Assembly: GCF_000720635.1 (NCBI RefSeq)
Contig: NZ_JOCF01000042.1
Location: 32,132 to 96,131, forward strand
DNA: 64,000 bases
Reading direction: 5' to 3'
Origin: Streptomyces sp. NRRL WC-3742
Lineage (GTDB): Bacteria; Actinomycetota; Actinomycetes; Streptomycetales; Streptomycetaceae
Positions 43,226 through 51,845 of the stretch are shown here, piece after piece; positions within the stretch are counted from its first letter, which is position 1; each line of letters opens with the position of its first letter. The notes under the pieces are model-generated. The model worked only from the letters and a program-made list of their open reading frames with translations, was not told where the DNA came from and ran no database searches. Position numbers and translations under genes: made by a program.

Positions 43226-43603
43226 GTGTCCGTGTCCGACGATCGCACCGCAGGCGACGAGGACCTCGCCGCGTCCGACTGGCACCTCGAGCACGACGAA
43301 CTGGCCGACCTCGACGAGTTCCTGCGCGTCAGCGCCGAACTCACCGGCTTCGACGTCCCCGAACTGCGCGCCACGGGCCTGGCCCGCGAACACCACCGCA
43401 CCGCCCTCGCCCACCCCGTCCGCGACGATGCCGCCCTCGTCCACCTCTGGTACGTCGGCGCCTGGCCCGGCGAGGCCCCCACCTCCGCCCGCGCCCACGA
43501 CCAGGGCCTCGCCTGGCGCACCTTCCGCGCAGACCCGCCCGGCAGCGCCGCCCCCGGATTCGGCAGCTGGGCCGAGGAGCCCCGGGCGGGTGAGAGCCGG
43601 TGA
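43226..43603 (+). CDS. Small subunit of a GMC-type dehydrogenase
   Basis: 125 residues from the GTG at 43226 (GGAGG seven bases upstream). ELADLDEFLRVSAELTGFDVPELRATGLAREH and LVHLWYVGAWPG match the sorbitol/gluconate dehydrogenase small-subunit family, including the conserved LWYxG. These subunits chaperone or activate the flavoprotein subunit. Its stop overlaps the large-subunit start (GTGA). No twin-arginine signal is seen, unlike the gluconate 2-dehydrogenase subunit 3, so the complex is likely cytoplasmic. Confidence 0.72.
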   Translation: MSVSDDRTAGDEDLAASDWHLEHDELADLDEFLRVSAELTGFDVPELRATGLAREHHRTALAHPVRDDAALVHLWYVGAWPGEAPTSARAHDQGLAWRTFRADPPGSAAPGFGSWAEEPRAGESR

Positions 43604-45384
43604 GCACCCGCTGGGACGTCATCGTGGTCGGCGCGGGCTTCGCCGGCTCCCTCGTCGCCGAACGCCTCGGCGCCCACGGCCGGCGCGTCCTCGTCCTCGA
43701 AGCCGGCCGCACGGCCCCCGACGCACCCCGCACCGCCGAGACCCTGCGCGCCGCCGGCGGCGGCCCGCCCACCTCCCCGTACCCGCACAACCCCGACGCG
43801 CCCTCACCCGACGTCGGCGACCTCACGGGCCTGCCCGACGGCGGCTTCCGCGCCACCGGACACCTGCGCCAGTACGGCCCGCTGCCCTACGCCAGCGGCT
43901 ACCTGCGCGCCGGCGGCGGCACCGGACTGCTCTGGACGGGCCTCACCCCGCGCATGCACCCCGAGGACTTCCGCACCGGCGGCCTCGGTCGCGGCCGCGA
44001 CTGGCCGATCGGCTACGAGGACCTGGAACCGTACTACCGGGCGGCGGAACGGGAACTCGGCGTCGCCGCCGACGCCGAGGAACAGCGCAGCGCCGTCGGC
44101 CTGCCCATCCCGGGCGACTACGCCTTCCCCATGCGGGCCCTCCCCGCCAGCCACCTCGACCGGCAGCTCGCCCACGCCCTCGACGGCCGCACCGTCCACG
44201 ACCCCGCCATGGCCGCACCCGCCCGCCTCGCCGTCACCGGCACCCCGCAGGCGCGCAACGGGCCCGACGCCGCCGCGGGCGAGCCGGTGTGCGCGGGCAG
44301 CGCCAGCTGCGTACCCGTCTGCCCGACCGGCGCCAAGTACACCCCGCTGCGCACCCGGGCGCGCTGGGCGGCGGGCGTCGAACTGCGCACCGAGGCGGTC
44401 GTCAGCCGGGTGCTCGCCGACCCCGTCACCGGGCGCGCCACCGGCGTCGAGTACCTGGAGCGCGGTCGGGCCCGGCTGGCCGCCGCGGACCTGGTCGTCC
44501 TCGCCGCGCACGCCGTCGAGAACGCCCGGCTGCTGCTCCTGTCCGGGCTCGCCAACCGCAGCGACCAGGTCGGGCGCAACCTCATGGACCACCCGGCGCT
44601 GCTCACCTGGGGGCTGATGCCCCGGCCGGTCGGCCCCTACCGGGGGCCCGGCTCCACCAGCGGCCTGGAGGCGTTCCGCTTCGGCCCGGCCCGGGGGCGG
44701 CGCGCGCCGTTCCGGATCGAGATCGGGAACTGGGGCTGGTCCTGGGCCGGTGGCGGGGTGGAGAGCAAGACCGCCGCGCTGATCGGCTCCGGCCTACGGG
44801 GCAAGGAGCTGCGGGAGCGGCTCGGCGACCGGCTCGGGCGCCAGTTCTCCCTCCAGTTCGAGCTGGAGCAGCCCGCCGACCCGGCCAACCGCGTCACCCT
44901 CGACCCGCACCGGCGCGACCCGCTGGGCCTGCCCGCCCCGGCCGTCCACTACGACCTCGACGAGTACGTGCGCGAGGGCATGGCCTCCGCCCGCGCCGTC
45001 TCCGACCAGCTCTTCGCCCTCCTCGGCGCCGAGGACCACACCGCCTACCCCGTCGGCCCCGCCTGGCCCGGCCGCCTCGAACACCGGGGCGTCGCCTACG
45101 GCTACCGGGGCGCCGGCCACGCCGGCGGGACCCACGTCATGGGCGGCGCGCCCGGCACCTCGGTGGTCGACCAGTGGCAGCGCTGCTGGGACCACCCCAA
45201 CCTGTACGCCGTCGGCTGCGGCTCGATGCCCTCCCTCGGCACCTCCAACCCCTCGCTCACCATGGCCGCCCTCGCGCTGCGCAGCGCCGAGCGGATGCAG
45301 CAGGACCTGCAGGAACTGCACCGCCCGGCCGTCCTCACCCCGCCCTCCTCCCCGTTCGAGCCCCTTCCCTCGGAGTCGTCATGA
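43600..45384 (+). CDS. GMC-family FAD oxidoreductase
   Basis: 594 residues from the GTG at 43600. FAD motif VIVVGAGFAGSLVAERLG then VLVLEAGR; a Cys cluster CAGSASCVPVCPTGAKY in the middle; LVVLAAHAVENARLLLLSG; and the C-terminal GHAGGTHVMGG with the SMPSLGTSNPSLTMAALALR block typical of GMC enzymes that pair with a small subunit. The Cys cluster recalls the iron-sulfur loop of FAD-dependent glucose dehydrogenase. Electron acceptor and substrate are unknown. It overlaps the following unknown gene by 4 nt, so three proteins are co-made. Confidence 0.88.
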   Translation: MSTRWDVIVVGAGFAGSLVAERLGAHGRRVLVLEAGRTAPDAPRTAETLRAAGGGPPTSPYPHNPDAPSPDVGDLTGLPDGGFRATGHLRQYGPLPYASGYLRAGGGTGLLWTGLTPRMHPEDFRTGGLGRGRDWPIGYEDLEPYYRAAERELGVAADAEEQRSAVGLPIPGDYAFPMRALPASHLDRQLAHALDGRTVHDPAMAAPARLAVTGTPQARNGPDAAAGEPVCAGSASCVPVCPTGAKYTPLRTRARWAAGVELRTEAVVSRVLADPVTGRATGVEYLERGRARLAAADLVVLAAHAVENARLLLLSGLANRSDQVGRNLMDHPALLTWGLMPRPVGPYRGPGSTSGLEAFRFGPARGRRAPFRIEIGNWGWSWAGGGVESKTAALIGSGLRGKELRERLGDRLGRQFSLQFELEQPADPANRVTLDPHRRDPLGLPAPAVHYDLDEYVREGMASARAVSDQLFALLGAEDHTAYPVGPAWPGRLEHRGVAYGYRGAGHAGGTHVMGGAPGTSVVDQWQRCWDHPNLYAVGCGSMPSLGTSNPSLTMAALALRSAERMQQDLQELHRPAVLTPPSSPFEPLPSESS

Positions 45385-46223
45385 CCGGTCTGCCCCTGCC
45401 GCCCGTGCCCGAGCCGTACCACCTGCCCTTCCACTACGGGGCGCTGCACAACATCGGCGTGGACTACCTCGTCGACCCGCAGCGGGCGGCCCGGCTGCTG
45501 GACAAGCGCCACCCCGGCCTGAGCGTCGCCGAGTTCGACGGCGGGGCGTGCGTCTCGCTCAACTACCAGCTCTACTTCGCCCAGTACCCGAACGGCGGAG
45601 GCATCACCCAGGAGCTGGAGATCAACCTGATCGCCCACCCGACGTTCGCGGGCGAGCGGCTCCCGGCCGTCAACTACGGCCAGTACGCCCGGGGCTGGGA
45701 GCAGACCAAGCTGCTCGGCATCGCCCGGCTGCACGTGCTGTGCGACAACCCGCTCGCCATCGACGCCGGGCGCCTCCTCTACGCGGAGCCCAAGCATCCC
45801 GGCTGGTTCGAGACCACCATGCCCTCGCTCAACGCGGCCGCCGTGCAGGACCGTTGGTCCGTCTCCTGCCGCCGGGCCGCCCTCGGGCCCGAGGGCCTCC
45901 AGCGGTACGAGGAGGAGCTGGTCGCCCTCGACGTCAACCTGGCCGGACTCACCTCCGAGTCCGTCAACAACACCCCCATCACCGGCTACGGCACCGACGA
46001 CCAGGGCCGCCTCCTCGCCGGTCCCCTCAACGTCTACCAGCCCTACCGCTACTACGCGTTGGACGACCGCACCGCCGACCGCGTCCACCTCACCCTCGGC
46101 AACCCCGCCGAGGAAGCCGCCCGCGACCTGGCCCACCTCATCGCGGACGCCCCCGCCGCCGGCGTCTGGACCTACCAGTCCGCCCCGGTCGCCGCCCACA
46201 ACCGCGCCTACTACGTGGGCTGA
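45381..46223 (+). CDS. Unknown 280-residue protein coupled to the GMC enzyme
   Basis: 280 residues from the ATG at 45381 (ATGA overlap). No signal peptide or membrane segment. The chain LNYQLYFAQYPNGGGITQELEINLIAHP and YARGWEQTKLLGIARLHVLCDN, followed by AGRLLYAEPKHPGW, looks beta-rich and reminds me of the acetoacetate-decarboxylase fold, but the catalytic Lys cannot be assigned. Full co-translation with the dehydrogenase pair suggests it acts on the same intermediate, for example as a lyase or isomerase. The RiPP-like operon starts 156 bp downstream on the same strand. Confidence 0.6.
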   Translation: MTGLPLPPVPEPYHLPFHYGALHNIGVDYLVDPQRAARLLDKRHPGLSVAEFDGGACVSLNYQLYFAQYPNGGGITQELEINLIAHPTFAGERLPAVNYGQYARGWEQTKLLGIARLHVLCDNPLAIDAGRLLYAEPKHPGWFETTMPSLNAAAVQDRWSVSCRRAALGPEGLQRYEEELVALDVNLAGLTSESVNNTPITGYGTDDQGRLLAGPLNVYQPYRYYALDDRTADRVHLTLGNPAEEAARDLAHLIADAPAAGVWTYQSAPVAAHNRAYYVG

Positions 46224-46379
46224 TCGGCGCCGCTCCCCGACCGGCCGCTCCCCGACGGGCCACTCCGCGAGCGCCGAGCACGGGCCGACGGGTTCACCCG
46301 GACAGCGCCTGTGCGAGTACGCGGGTGGCGGCTACCGTCTCGTGCAGGTCGATTCCCTACGAACAAAAGGAGCGGTCAC

Positions 46380-46634
46380 ATGGGACAGCAGGCTGGTGCG
46401 GGCAACGCGAAGGCGGCACGTCAGGTCACCATCACCTTCCGGCCGGAGGTGGGGGTGCAGACGATCCACAGCACGGTCGAGAACCTCGTCCGAACGTTGA
46501 AGCCGGGAGGATGTTCGCACTGCGGCCTGGTGGGGATCGATCTGACCCTCCGCGCCGGCGACCCCGAACTCTCCGGTGGGCTCAAGGAACTCCTCCACCA
46601 TGACGACGTCATCGGCGTTGACGTCCAGTTCTAG
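46380..46634 (+). CDS. Candidate RiPP precursor, 84 residues with CSHCG
   Basis: Starts at the ATG at 46380 after AAAGGAG. Residues 16-42 (QVTITFRPEV, STVENLVRTLKP) look structured, then G43-G44-C45-S46-H47-C48-G49, then a 35-residue acidic/hydrophobic tail ending DDVIGVDVQF. Its last base pair is shared with the start of the MNIO gene (TAGTG). Small Cys-containing peptides directly before DUF692 genes are the usual substrates of MNIO enzymes, which oxidise Cys to oxazolone/thioamide or other forms. The GG before the first Cys could be a cleavage site. Alternatively the protein may be a folded partner with a metal-binding CxxC and not itself processed. Confidence 0.65.
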   Translation: MGQQAGAGNAKAARQVTITFRPEVGVQTIHSTVENLVRTLKPGGCSHCGLVGIDLTLRAGDPELSGGLKELLHHDDVIGVDVQF

Positions 46635-47530
46635 TGCGAAGCAACGGCACGGCGGGGAGCCGGCGGCGGCCCGGAGTCGCGACCACGTACACCCCCGGTC
46701 ATCGCGACCGCCTCGAACGGCTCCTGCCCCTGGTGGACTACCTCGAAGTGGCGCCCGACACCTTCGTCGACGAGAGATCCGACGGAGGAAGCCTCCGGCT
46801 CGACGCCCTGCACGAGCTGAGGGACGTGGCGAGCGACGCCGCCGTGATCGTCCACGGGGTCGGCCTGTCCATCGGTTCGTACGACGGCTGGTCGGACGGC
46901 TACATCCGGTGCCTCGACCAGCTCATGGACACCGTGGACGTCGCCTGGCACAGCGAACACCTCGGCTACACGAAGGTGCGCGGGGAGTTCCTCGGCACGA
47001 TGCTCTCCATGCCTCGCACGAAGGAGGCGCTCGAACTCGTCGTGGAGCGTGCTGCGGCCGTCCGGGAGCGGTACTGCGTTCCCTTCCTCCTGGAGAACGT
47101 GGTCCGTCTGATTCCGGACCACGACAGCGACTACACGGAGGCGGAGTTCCTCAACGAGCTGACCTCGGCCACCGGGTGCGGACTCCTGCTCGACGTCTAC
47201 AACCTGGAATGCGACCGGGCGAACAACGGCTTCGGGATCGAGGAGTTCCTCGACGAACTCGATCTCACCACCGTGCGTGAGATCCACGTCGCCGGTGGCG
47301 TCGAGCTCGGGGGAGTGGTGCTGGACGTGCACTCGCGCCCCGTGAAGGAGTCGACGCTGAACCTGGCGCAGGAGGTGGCGGGCAGGGCGCCCCGGCTGGA
47401 GACCGTCACCTACGAACTGCTGGACGAGGCGGTGCCGGTCCTCGGCATGGACCTGATCGCCTCCGAGGTGGTCCGGGTGCGGGACATGCTCGAGTCCTCA
47501 CGGACCGCCGGCTCGGCGGCGGTCCGATGA
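46634..47530 (+). CDS. DUF692 multinuclear non-heme iron oxidase (MNIO, MbnB/TglH-like)
   Basis: 298 residues from the GTG at 46634. A TIM-barrel metalloenzyme with all expected ligands: E38 in DYLEVAPD, H74 in VHGVGLSIGS, H106/H109 in WHSEHLG, E154-N155 in LLENV, D187 and N190 in LLLDVYNL, H218 in EIHVAGG, D231-H233 in DVHSRPV and E261 in YELLDE. Family members bind two or three iron ions and modify Cys or other residues of a ribosomal peptide bound with a partner protein. Start overlaps the peptide gene, stop overlaps the partner gene (ATGA), so all three are co-translated. Confidence 0.93.
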   Translation: MRSNGTAGSRRRPGVATTYTPGHRDRLERLLPLVDYLEVAPDTFVDERSDGGSLRLDALHELRDVASDAAVIVHGVGLSIGSYDGWSDGYIRCLDQLMDTVDVAWHSEHLGYTKVRGEFLGTMLSMPRTKEALELVVERAAAVRERYCVPFLLENVVRLIPDHDSDYTEAEFLNELTSATGCGLLLDVYNLECDRANNGFGIEEFLDELDLTTVREIHVAGGVELGGVVLDVHSRPVKESTLNLAQEVAGRAPRLETVTYELLDEAVPVLGMDLIASEVVRVRDMLESSRTAGSAAVR

Positions 47531-48054
47531 ATCTGGAAGGACTGCAGGTCGGCCTGTTGACCCTGCTGAAGTCGAGGGAGCAGGAGCCGCAGAACGATCA
47601 CCCGTACTTCCGTCACCTCGACGCCTCGGGGCGGCTCTCGGTGCTCCGGGAGATCTCGGCGTGGTGGCGGAGCTTCTCGATCGAGGAAACCTGTGTCCTG
47701 ACCTCGACCCTGTTGAAGAAGCGCGGAACCTTCGCCGAAGTGGCGGGCCGGTTCGCCGACCGGCCGGACGCGACGCCCTACCACCAGCAGCAGGCGGCCG
47801 TCTTCCTCGCCGCCATGGGCCGCCACGGCGATCCGCTCCTCGCCGCCGTCGCCGAGTTCGAGGGCGCCCTCCTGGCCATCAGGACCGGCGACGCGACGGG
47901 CCCCGTCACCATCCACTGGCAGCACGCCCCGTACGCGGTGCTGGAGAGCCTGCTGCTGGGCGCGCCACTCGACGAGGCGAGGATCCGCGGCGCCCACCGG
48001 ATGGTGGTGAGCCCTGATCTTCCAGGGCTGTTCCGCGTGGAGCCGCTGCCGTAG
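47527..48054 (+). CDS. MNIO partner protein (MbnC/TglI-like position)
   Basis: 175 residues from the ATG at 47527. The N-terminal half is helical (LEGLQVGLLTLLKSRE, GRLSVLREISAWWRSFSIEETCVLTSTLLKKRG, HQQQAAVFLAAMGRHGDPLLAAVAEFEGALL), the C-terminal part strand-like (PVTIHWQHAPYAVLESLLLG). This fits the partner proteins (MbnC, TglI, DUF2063-like) that hold the leader peptide against the DUF692 enzyme. Sequence similarity to named families is weak by eye, so the role rests on gene order and fold pattern. A palindromic terminator follows directly. Confidence 0.72.
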   Translation: MNLEGLQVGLLTLLKSREQEPQNDHPYFRHLDASGRLSVLREISAWWRSFSIEETCVLTSTLLKKRGTFAEVAGRFADRPDATPYHQQQAAVFLAAMGRHGDPLLAAVAEFEGALLAIRTGDATGPVTIHWQHAPYAVLESLLLGAPLDEARIRGAHRMVVSPDLPGLFRVEPLP

Positions 48055-48060
48055 CCCGGC

Positions 48061-48080
48061 CGTAGCCCGGCCGGGCTACG
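48061..48080. terminator. 20-bp perfect palindrome after the MNIO operon
   Basis: CGTAGCCCGGCCGGGCTACG begins 7 bp after the partner gene stop and can fold as a strong hairpin; a GTAGCCCGGCC copy precedes it. It lies between convergent genes and could act both ways. Confidence 0.65.
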
Positions 48081-48102
48081 GGTTCTCCGGGCGAGGGGTG
48101 CG

Positions 48103-48966
48103 TCAGGCGGCGGGGCCGTTCGCGCGGCGTTCGCGGAGGGTGCGCAGGACGCGCCGGGTGGCGCGGGTGGCGACCGGGGGGAGGAGGTCGAGGGCGAGGC
48201 GGCGGGAGGCGGAGTGCTGGGCGGGGGACTTCACCTCGTAGTTGAGGCGCAGGACGCGGGCGCCGGCGATGGTGTCCTCGTCGACGGTGTAGCCCTCGGA
48301 CCGCCAGTCGCGCTCCAGCAGGATCTCGCGGGCGGCGGCCGGGTCGCCCCAGGTGCCGTAGAACTTCATCGGGGTCAGCAGCACCGGGTGCAGGCCCCCG
48401 GTGAAGACCGCCTCCCAGACGGCGGCCGAGACGCCCGGGGTGTGCTCGGAGCGGTAGTCGTCGAGGGCGATCAGCCCGTCCGGGCGCAGCGCGGCCCGGG
48501 CCACCGTGATGTCCCCGGCGACGTGCTCGTACAGGTGGGAGGCGTCGACGTGGACGAAGCGGCAGCTGCCCGCCGGGATGCGGCCGTCGGCCAGGACGGA
48601 GGTGGGGGCCTGGACGATCTCGGGCAGGGTGGCGTGGAAGGCCAGGTAGTTGGCCTCGAAGGCGCTGCGGGTGAGGGTGCGCCGGTAGGACATGGCCATC
48701 TCGGCGGCGTTCTCGTCGTCGCCCGCGTCGGAGTCGAACAGGTCGCAGACCGTGAGCCGCTCGCCCTCGCGCAGGTGGTCGCCGAGCAGGACGGCGCTGC
48801 GGCCCAGGTAGCTGCCCAGCTCCAGCAGGTCGCCGGTGACCCCGGCGGCGCTCTGGGCGGACAGCAGGTGGGCGAAGGCTTCCCGGTCGAGGCGGAAGAA
48901 CCAGCCGGGGATGTCGTCGCGCGTCAGCGGCGCCGGCCGGGCGGAGGCGGTTGCGGGGGTGGTCAC
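48103..48966 (-). CDS. Class I SAM-dependent methyltransferase (Methyltransf_24 type)
   Basis: 287 residues. The SAM motif is DLLELGSYLGRSAVLLGDHL, followed by LTVCDLFDSD (acidic strand 2) and CRFVHVDASHLYEHVAGDI with VARAALRPDGLIALDDY, the layout of the TylF/MycF-like Methyltransf_24 family seen with polyketide sugars, cephalosporins and RiPPs. A positively charged C-terminal tail (SASRRLALDLLPPVATRATRRVLRTL) is unusual. It faces the MNIO operon convergently; whether it belongs to that pathway is open. Confidence 0.85.
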   Translation of the reverse strand: MTTPATASARPAPLTRDDIPGWFFRLDREAFAHLLSAQSAAGVTGDLLELGSYLGRSAVLLGDHLREGERLTVCDLFDSDAGDDENAAEMAMSYRRTLTRSAFEANYLAFHATLPEIVQAPTSVLADGRIPAGSCRFVHVDASHLYEHVAGDITVARAALRPDGLIALDDYRSEHTPGVSAAVWEAVFTGGLHPVLLTPMKFYGTWGDPAAAREILLERDWRSEGYTVDEDTIAGARVLRLNYEVKSPAQHSASRRLALDLLPPVATRATRRVLRTLRERRANGPAA

Positions 48967-49183
48967 GGCGGTCTCCAGGGGACGCGCGGGCGCGGCGGGG
49001 CGGACTGGGCCACGGTGGGGCCGTGGAGCTGAGGGTGGATCATCATAGTCACGCCGGGGCCTGATGGGACCAGGTGTAGGACGGCAGAACTTCCGACGAT
49101 TTCCGCGCGCTCGGTAGGCCGTTCGACAGGGCGCGCACGTACGGACCAGCGCGTGGACGCGCGTCCGAGCGCCGCGCCCTCCC

Positions 49184-49720
49184 TCAGCGGCTCGCGCGCT
49201 CCAGTTCCCCGATGGTCTCGCCCAGCCAGGCGCGCTCGGCCGCGCTGGAGGCGCGGGCGACCAGCAGCATGCCCCGGCGGAACGGGTTCGCCTCCCGCTC
49301 GGCGGTGACGGGCGCGCCCGCGCCGTCGTAGAAGAAGCTGCTCGGCGCCTCCAGGAAGGCGAGGCGCCGCCGCAGCACCGCGGCCTGGGCCGCCGGGTCC
49401 TCGAGGTGGTGGAGGAAGGCGGCGAGCGCGAAGAAGCGGATCTGGTCGGTGATCTCGGCCTGCTCCGGGTCGGCCAGGCGCCGCCGGAGCTCCTCCCGGC
49501 CCGCCTCCGTCAGCTCCAGGGCGTGGCGGGGCGCGGCCCCGCTGCCGGGCTCGGTGCGCCGTACGAGCAGGCCCGCCTTCTCCAGCCGGGAGATGGCGGG
49601 GTAGAGCGCGCCGTCGCTGACGGGCCGGACGTGGCCGGTCAGGCCGGTGATGCGGGACTTGAGCTCGTAACCGTGCAGTGGCTGGTCGTAGAGGAAGCCG
49701 AGGATCGCGAGGGTCAGCAC
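49184..49720 (-). CDS. PadR-family transcriptional regulator
   Basis: 178 residues. LTLAILGFLYDQPLHGYELKSRI is the PadR winged-helix start, with SDGALYPAISRLEKAGLLVRRTE as the recognition helix and wing, and a C-terminal helical dimer domain of the Vir_act_alpha_C type. It is divergent from a MATE exporter gene 84 bp away, the typical arrangement in which PadR represses an efflux pump until a drug binds. Confidence 0.92.
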   Translation of the reverse strand: MLTLAILGFLYDQPLHGYELKSRITGLTGHVRPVSDGALYPAISRLEKAGLLVRRTEPGSGAAPRHALELTEAGREELRRRLADPEQAEITDQIRFFALAAFLHHLEDPAAQAAVLRRRLAFLEAPSSFFYDGAGAPVTAEREANPFRRGMLLVARASSAAERAWLGETIGELERASR

Positions 49721-49803
49721 GCCGCCATGTTACCTCTTGCCGATGTGCATCGATTAGATGTATCTCTTTTCGAGGTCACATCCGGGCTCGTCGAGGGGGC
49801 GGC
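49721..49803. promoter_or_regulatory. PadR/MATE divergent control region
   Basis: CGATG-TG-CATCG (49740-49751) followed by ATTAGATGTATCT gives GATGT words 16 bp apart and a palindrome, as in ATGT/ACAT PadR sites. It lies just upstream of the PadR start. The strip is locally AT-rich, fitting overlapping promoters. Confidence 0.55.
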
Positions 49804-51198
49804 ATGCGAAGGAACACGCAGGACAGGCGGAACATCCACGGACACCTGCGACGCCTCGGCGCCCTCGCCGGGCCCGTCTACGCCGAACTGCTCTCCGGTG
49901 TCCTCGCCTCCGTGCTCACCGCGTTCTGGACGCTCCGCCTCGGCGGAGCCGTCGTCGCCGCCGTCACCCTCGCGGGCACGGTGGAGAACCTGCTGCTCGG
50001 CCTCGTCCTGGTCGTCGCCTCCGGCACGGGCGTCAGCCTCGCCCGGGCCCGTGGCGCGGGCGACGGCGCCGAGGCCGCCCGGACGGCCCGCGCCGCCTGG
50101 CGGCTCTGCGCCGCCGGAAGCCTCGCCCTCTCCCTGGCGGGCCTGCTGCTGCGGGAGCCGCTGGCCGGAGCCTTCCTCGACGGCTCGGCCGCCGCCCTCG
50201 CCGCCGACTACTTCGCCGTCGCCTTCCCGGCCTTCGGCCTGTTCTTCGGCCAGCGCGTCGCCGACGAGCTCTTCAAGGGCGCGGGGGACACCCGCACCCC
50301 GATGAGGATGGCCCTGCTCTCCAACGCCCTGCTGCTCCTGCTCGACCCGCTGCTCATCCTCGGCGCCGGTCCGGTCCCCGCCCTCGGCGTCCCCGGCGCC
50401 GCGCTGGCCCTGGCCCTCTCCCGGGCGGTCGCCCTCGCCGTCACCCTGCGGCTGCGGCCCCGGGCGGCGCCCTCGGGCGCGGGAACCGGCGCGGCGGCCG
50501 CCGGGATCCTGCGCGCGGGCCTCCCGTTCGGCCTGGACTTCACCGCGCGGATGGCCGTCGGAACCGCCCAACTCGCCCTGACCGCGGGCTTCGGCGTCGC
50601 CGCCGTCGCCGGGTACGGGCTCGGCTACCGGCTGCTGCTGGTCGCCACCATGGCCTTCTACGCGCTGCGCCAGGCCGCCGCCATCGAGGCCGCCCGCCTC
50701 ACCGGCGCGGGCGCCGCCGAGGACCTGCACGACCTGCGCCGGGCCGTCCGGTGGTCGTCGCTGCTGGCCGGCGGCTGTGCGGCCCTGCTCGCCGCGGCGG
50801 CGGCCGTACCGCTGACGGCTCTCTTCACCGGGGACCAGGAGGTGGCCGGGCAGTCCGTCCTCTTCCTGCGGACGGCGGCGCCGTACCTGCTCCCGTACGC
50901 CCTGGTGGTCGCCCTCGGCGGCCTCTACCAGGGGATGGGCGCGGGCCGCCCGGTGGTGCTCTCCGTGCTGATCGGCCTGGGCGCCCAGCTCACCGCCTCC
51001 GTGGCCCTCTCCGGCCCGCTCGGCGTGACCGGCGTGTGGGCCGGCCCGGCCGTGGGGGCGGTGGTGCAGCTGGCGGTGCTCGCCAGGGCCGCCAACTCCT
51101 GGTCGGGGCACGGCGGATGGGCCCGGCCGGTGTGGCAGAGTGGCGGACATGACGACACTGCCGGACGGTCGGGTGGTCCCGCCCGCTCACGCCGATGA
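49804..51198 (+). CDS. MATE-family efflux transporter
   Basis: 464 residues, about 12 hydrophobic segments, with internal duplication: [57 protein letters not shown] in the first half (in several stretches) and [37 protein letters not shown] in the second, both typical MATE repeats. It exports drugs or cationic compounds against Na+ or H+. GAGGGGG precedes the ATG at 49804. The 3' end overlaps the DinB-like gene by 50 bp in another frame. Confidence 0.92.
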   Translation: MRRNTQDRRNIHGHLRRLGALAGPVYAELLSGVLASVLTAFWTLRLGGAVVAAVTLAGTVENLLLGLVLVVASGTGVSLARARGAGDGAEAARTARAAWRLCAAGSLALSLAGLLLREPLAGAFLDGSAAALAADYFAVAFPAFGLFFGQRVADELFKGAGDTRTPMRMALLSNALLLLLDPLLILGAGPVPALGVPGAALALALSRAVALAVTLRLRPRAAPSGAGTGAAAAGILRAGLPFGLDFTARMAVGTAQLALTAGFGVAAVAGYGLGYRLLLVATMAFYALRQAAAIEAARLTGAGAAEDLHDLRRAVRWSSLLAGGCAALLAAAAAVPLTALFTGDQEVAGQSVLFLRTAAPYLLPYALVVALGGLYQGMGAGRPVVLSVLIGLGAQLTASVALSGPLGVTGVWAGPAVGAVVQLAVLARAANSWSGHGGWARPVWQSGGHDDTAGRSGGPARSRR

Positions 51199-51667
51199 AC
51201 GGGCCATGCTGGACGCCTGGTTGGACTTCCACCGGGGGACGATCGCCGCCAAGGTGGCCGGGCTGGACGACCGGCAGGTGCGGCTGGCTCCCGTACCGCG
51301 CTCCGAGCTGACCCTGCTCGGGCTGGTCCAGCACCTCGCCGAGGTCGAACGGCAGTGGTACCAGCGGGTGTTCGGCGGGCTGGACGTGCCTGCGCCGCAC
51401 GGGGGGACCGGGTTCGCCCTGGAGGCCGGGCGCGGGATGCCCGAGGCGCTGGCGGGGTGGCGGGCGGAGATCGAGCGCGGCCGGGAACTGACCGCCGGAG
51501 CTCCGCTGGACGCTCCCGGCAGGCTCGACGCGCAGTCGGCCGCTGCCGTCGGCTCGGAGACCGTCTCGCTGCGCTGGATCCTGCTGCACCTGATCGAGGA
51601 GTACGCCCGGCACGCGGGCCACGCGGACCTGCTGCGGGAGAGCATCGACGGGGTCGCCGGCGTCTGA
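51149..51667 (+). CDS. DinB-family (DUF664) protein
   Basis: 172 residues. [59 protein letters not shown] (in two stretches) and the ending [29 protein letters not shown] give the DinB four-helix bundle with the metal-binding His triad (H in QHLAEVE, H in [14 protein letters not shown]). Actinomycete members act as mycothiol-dependent transferases or are uncharacterised. The ATG at 51149 lies inside the MATE gene's 3' end; a GTG at 51140 is possible. Confidence 0.88.
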   Translation: MTTLPDGRVVPPAHADERAMLDAWLDFHRGTIAAKVAGLDDRQVRLAPVPRSELTLLGLVQHLAEVERQWYQRVFGGLDVPAPHGGTGFALEAGRGMPEALAGWRAEIERGRELTAGAPLDAPGRLDAQSAAAVGSETVSLRWILLHLIEEYARHAGHADLLRESIDGVAGV

Positions 51668-51845
51668 GCGCCGGGGCCGTGCGGCCCCTCCCGCCCCGTC
51701 CGGCGCACCCCTGACAATTCGCCTCCGGAGGAGTACGGTTCCGCGCGGTGCGCCTCCACCGAGACCCGGTGGGTGCGCGGAACCCGGTCCTGACACCATG
51801 GGACCGAGATCACGACACCGTGACACCCTCGGAGGAGTCAGCAAC

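Noticed and set aside
46311..46379. Longer start for the 84-residue peptide
   Set aside because: AAAGGAG sits directly before the ATG at 46380; the extension is Arg-rich and contains this site.
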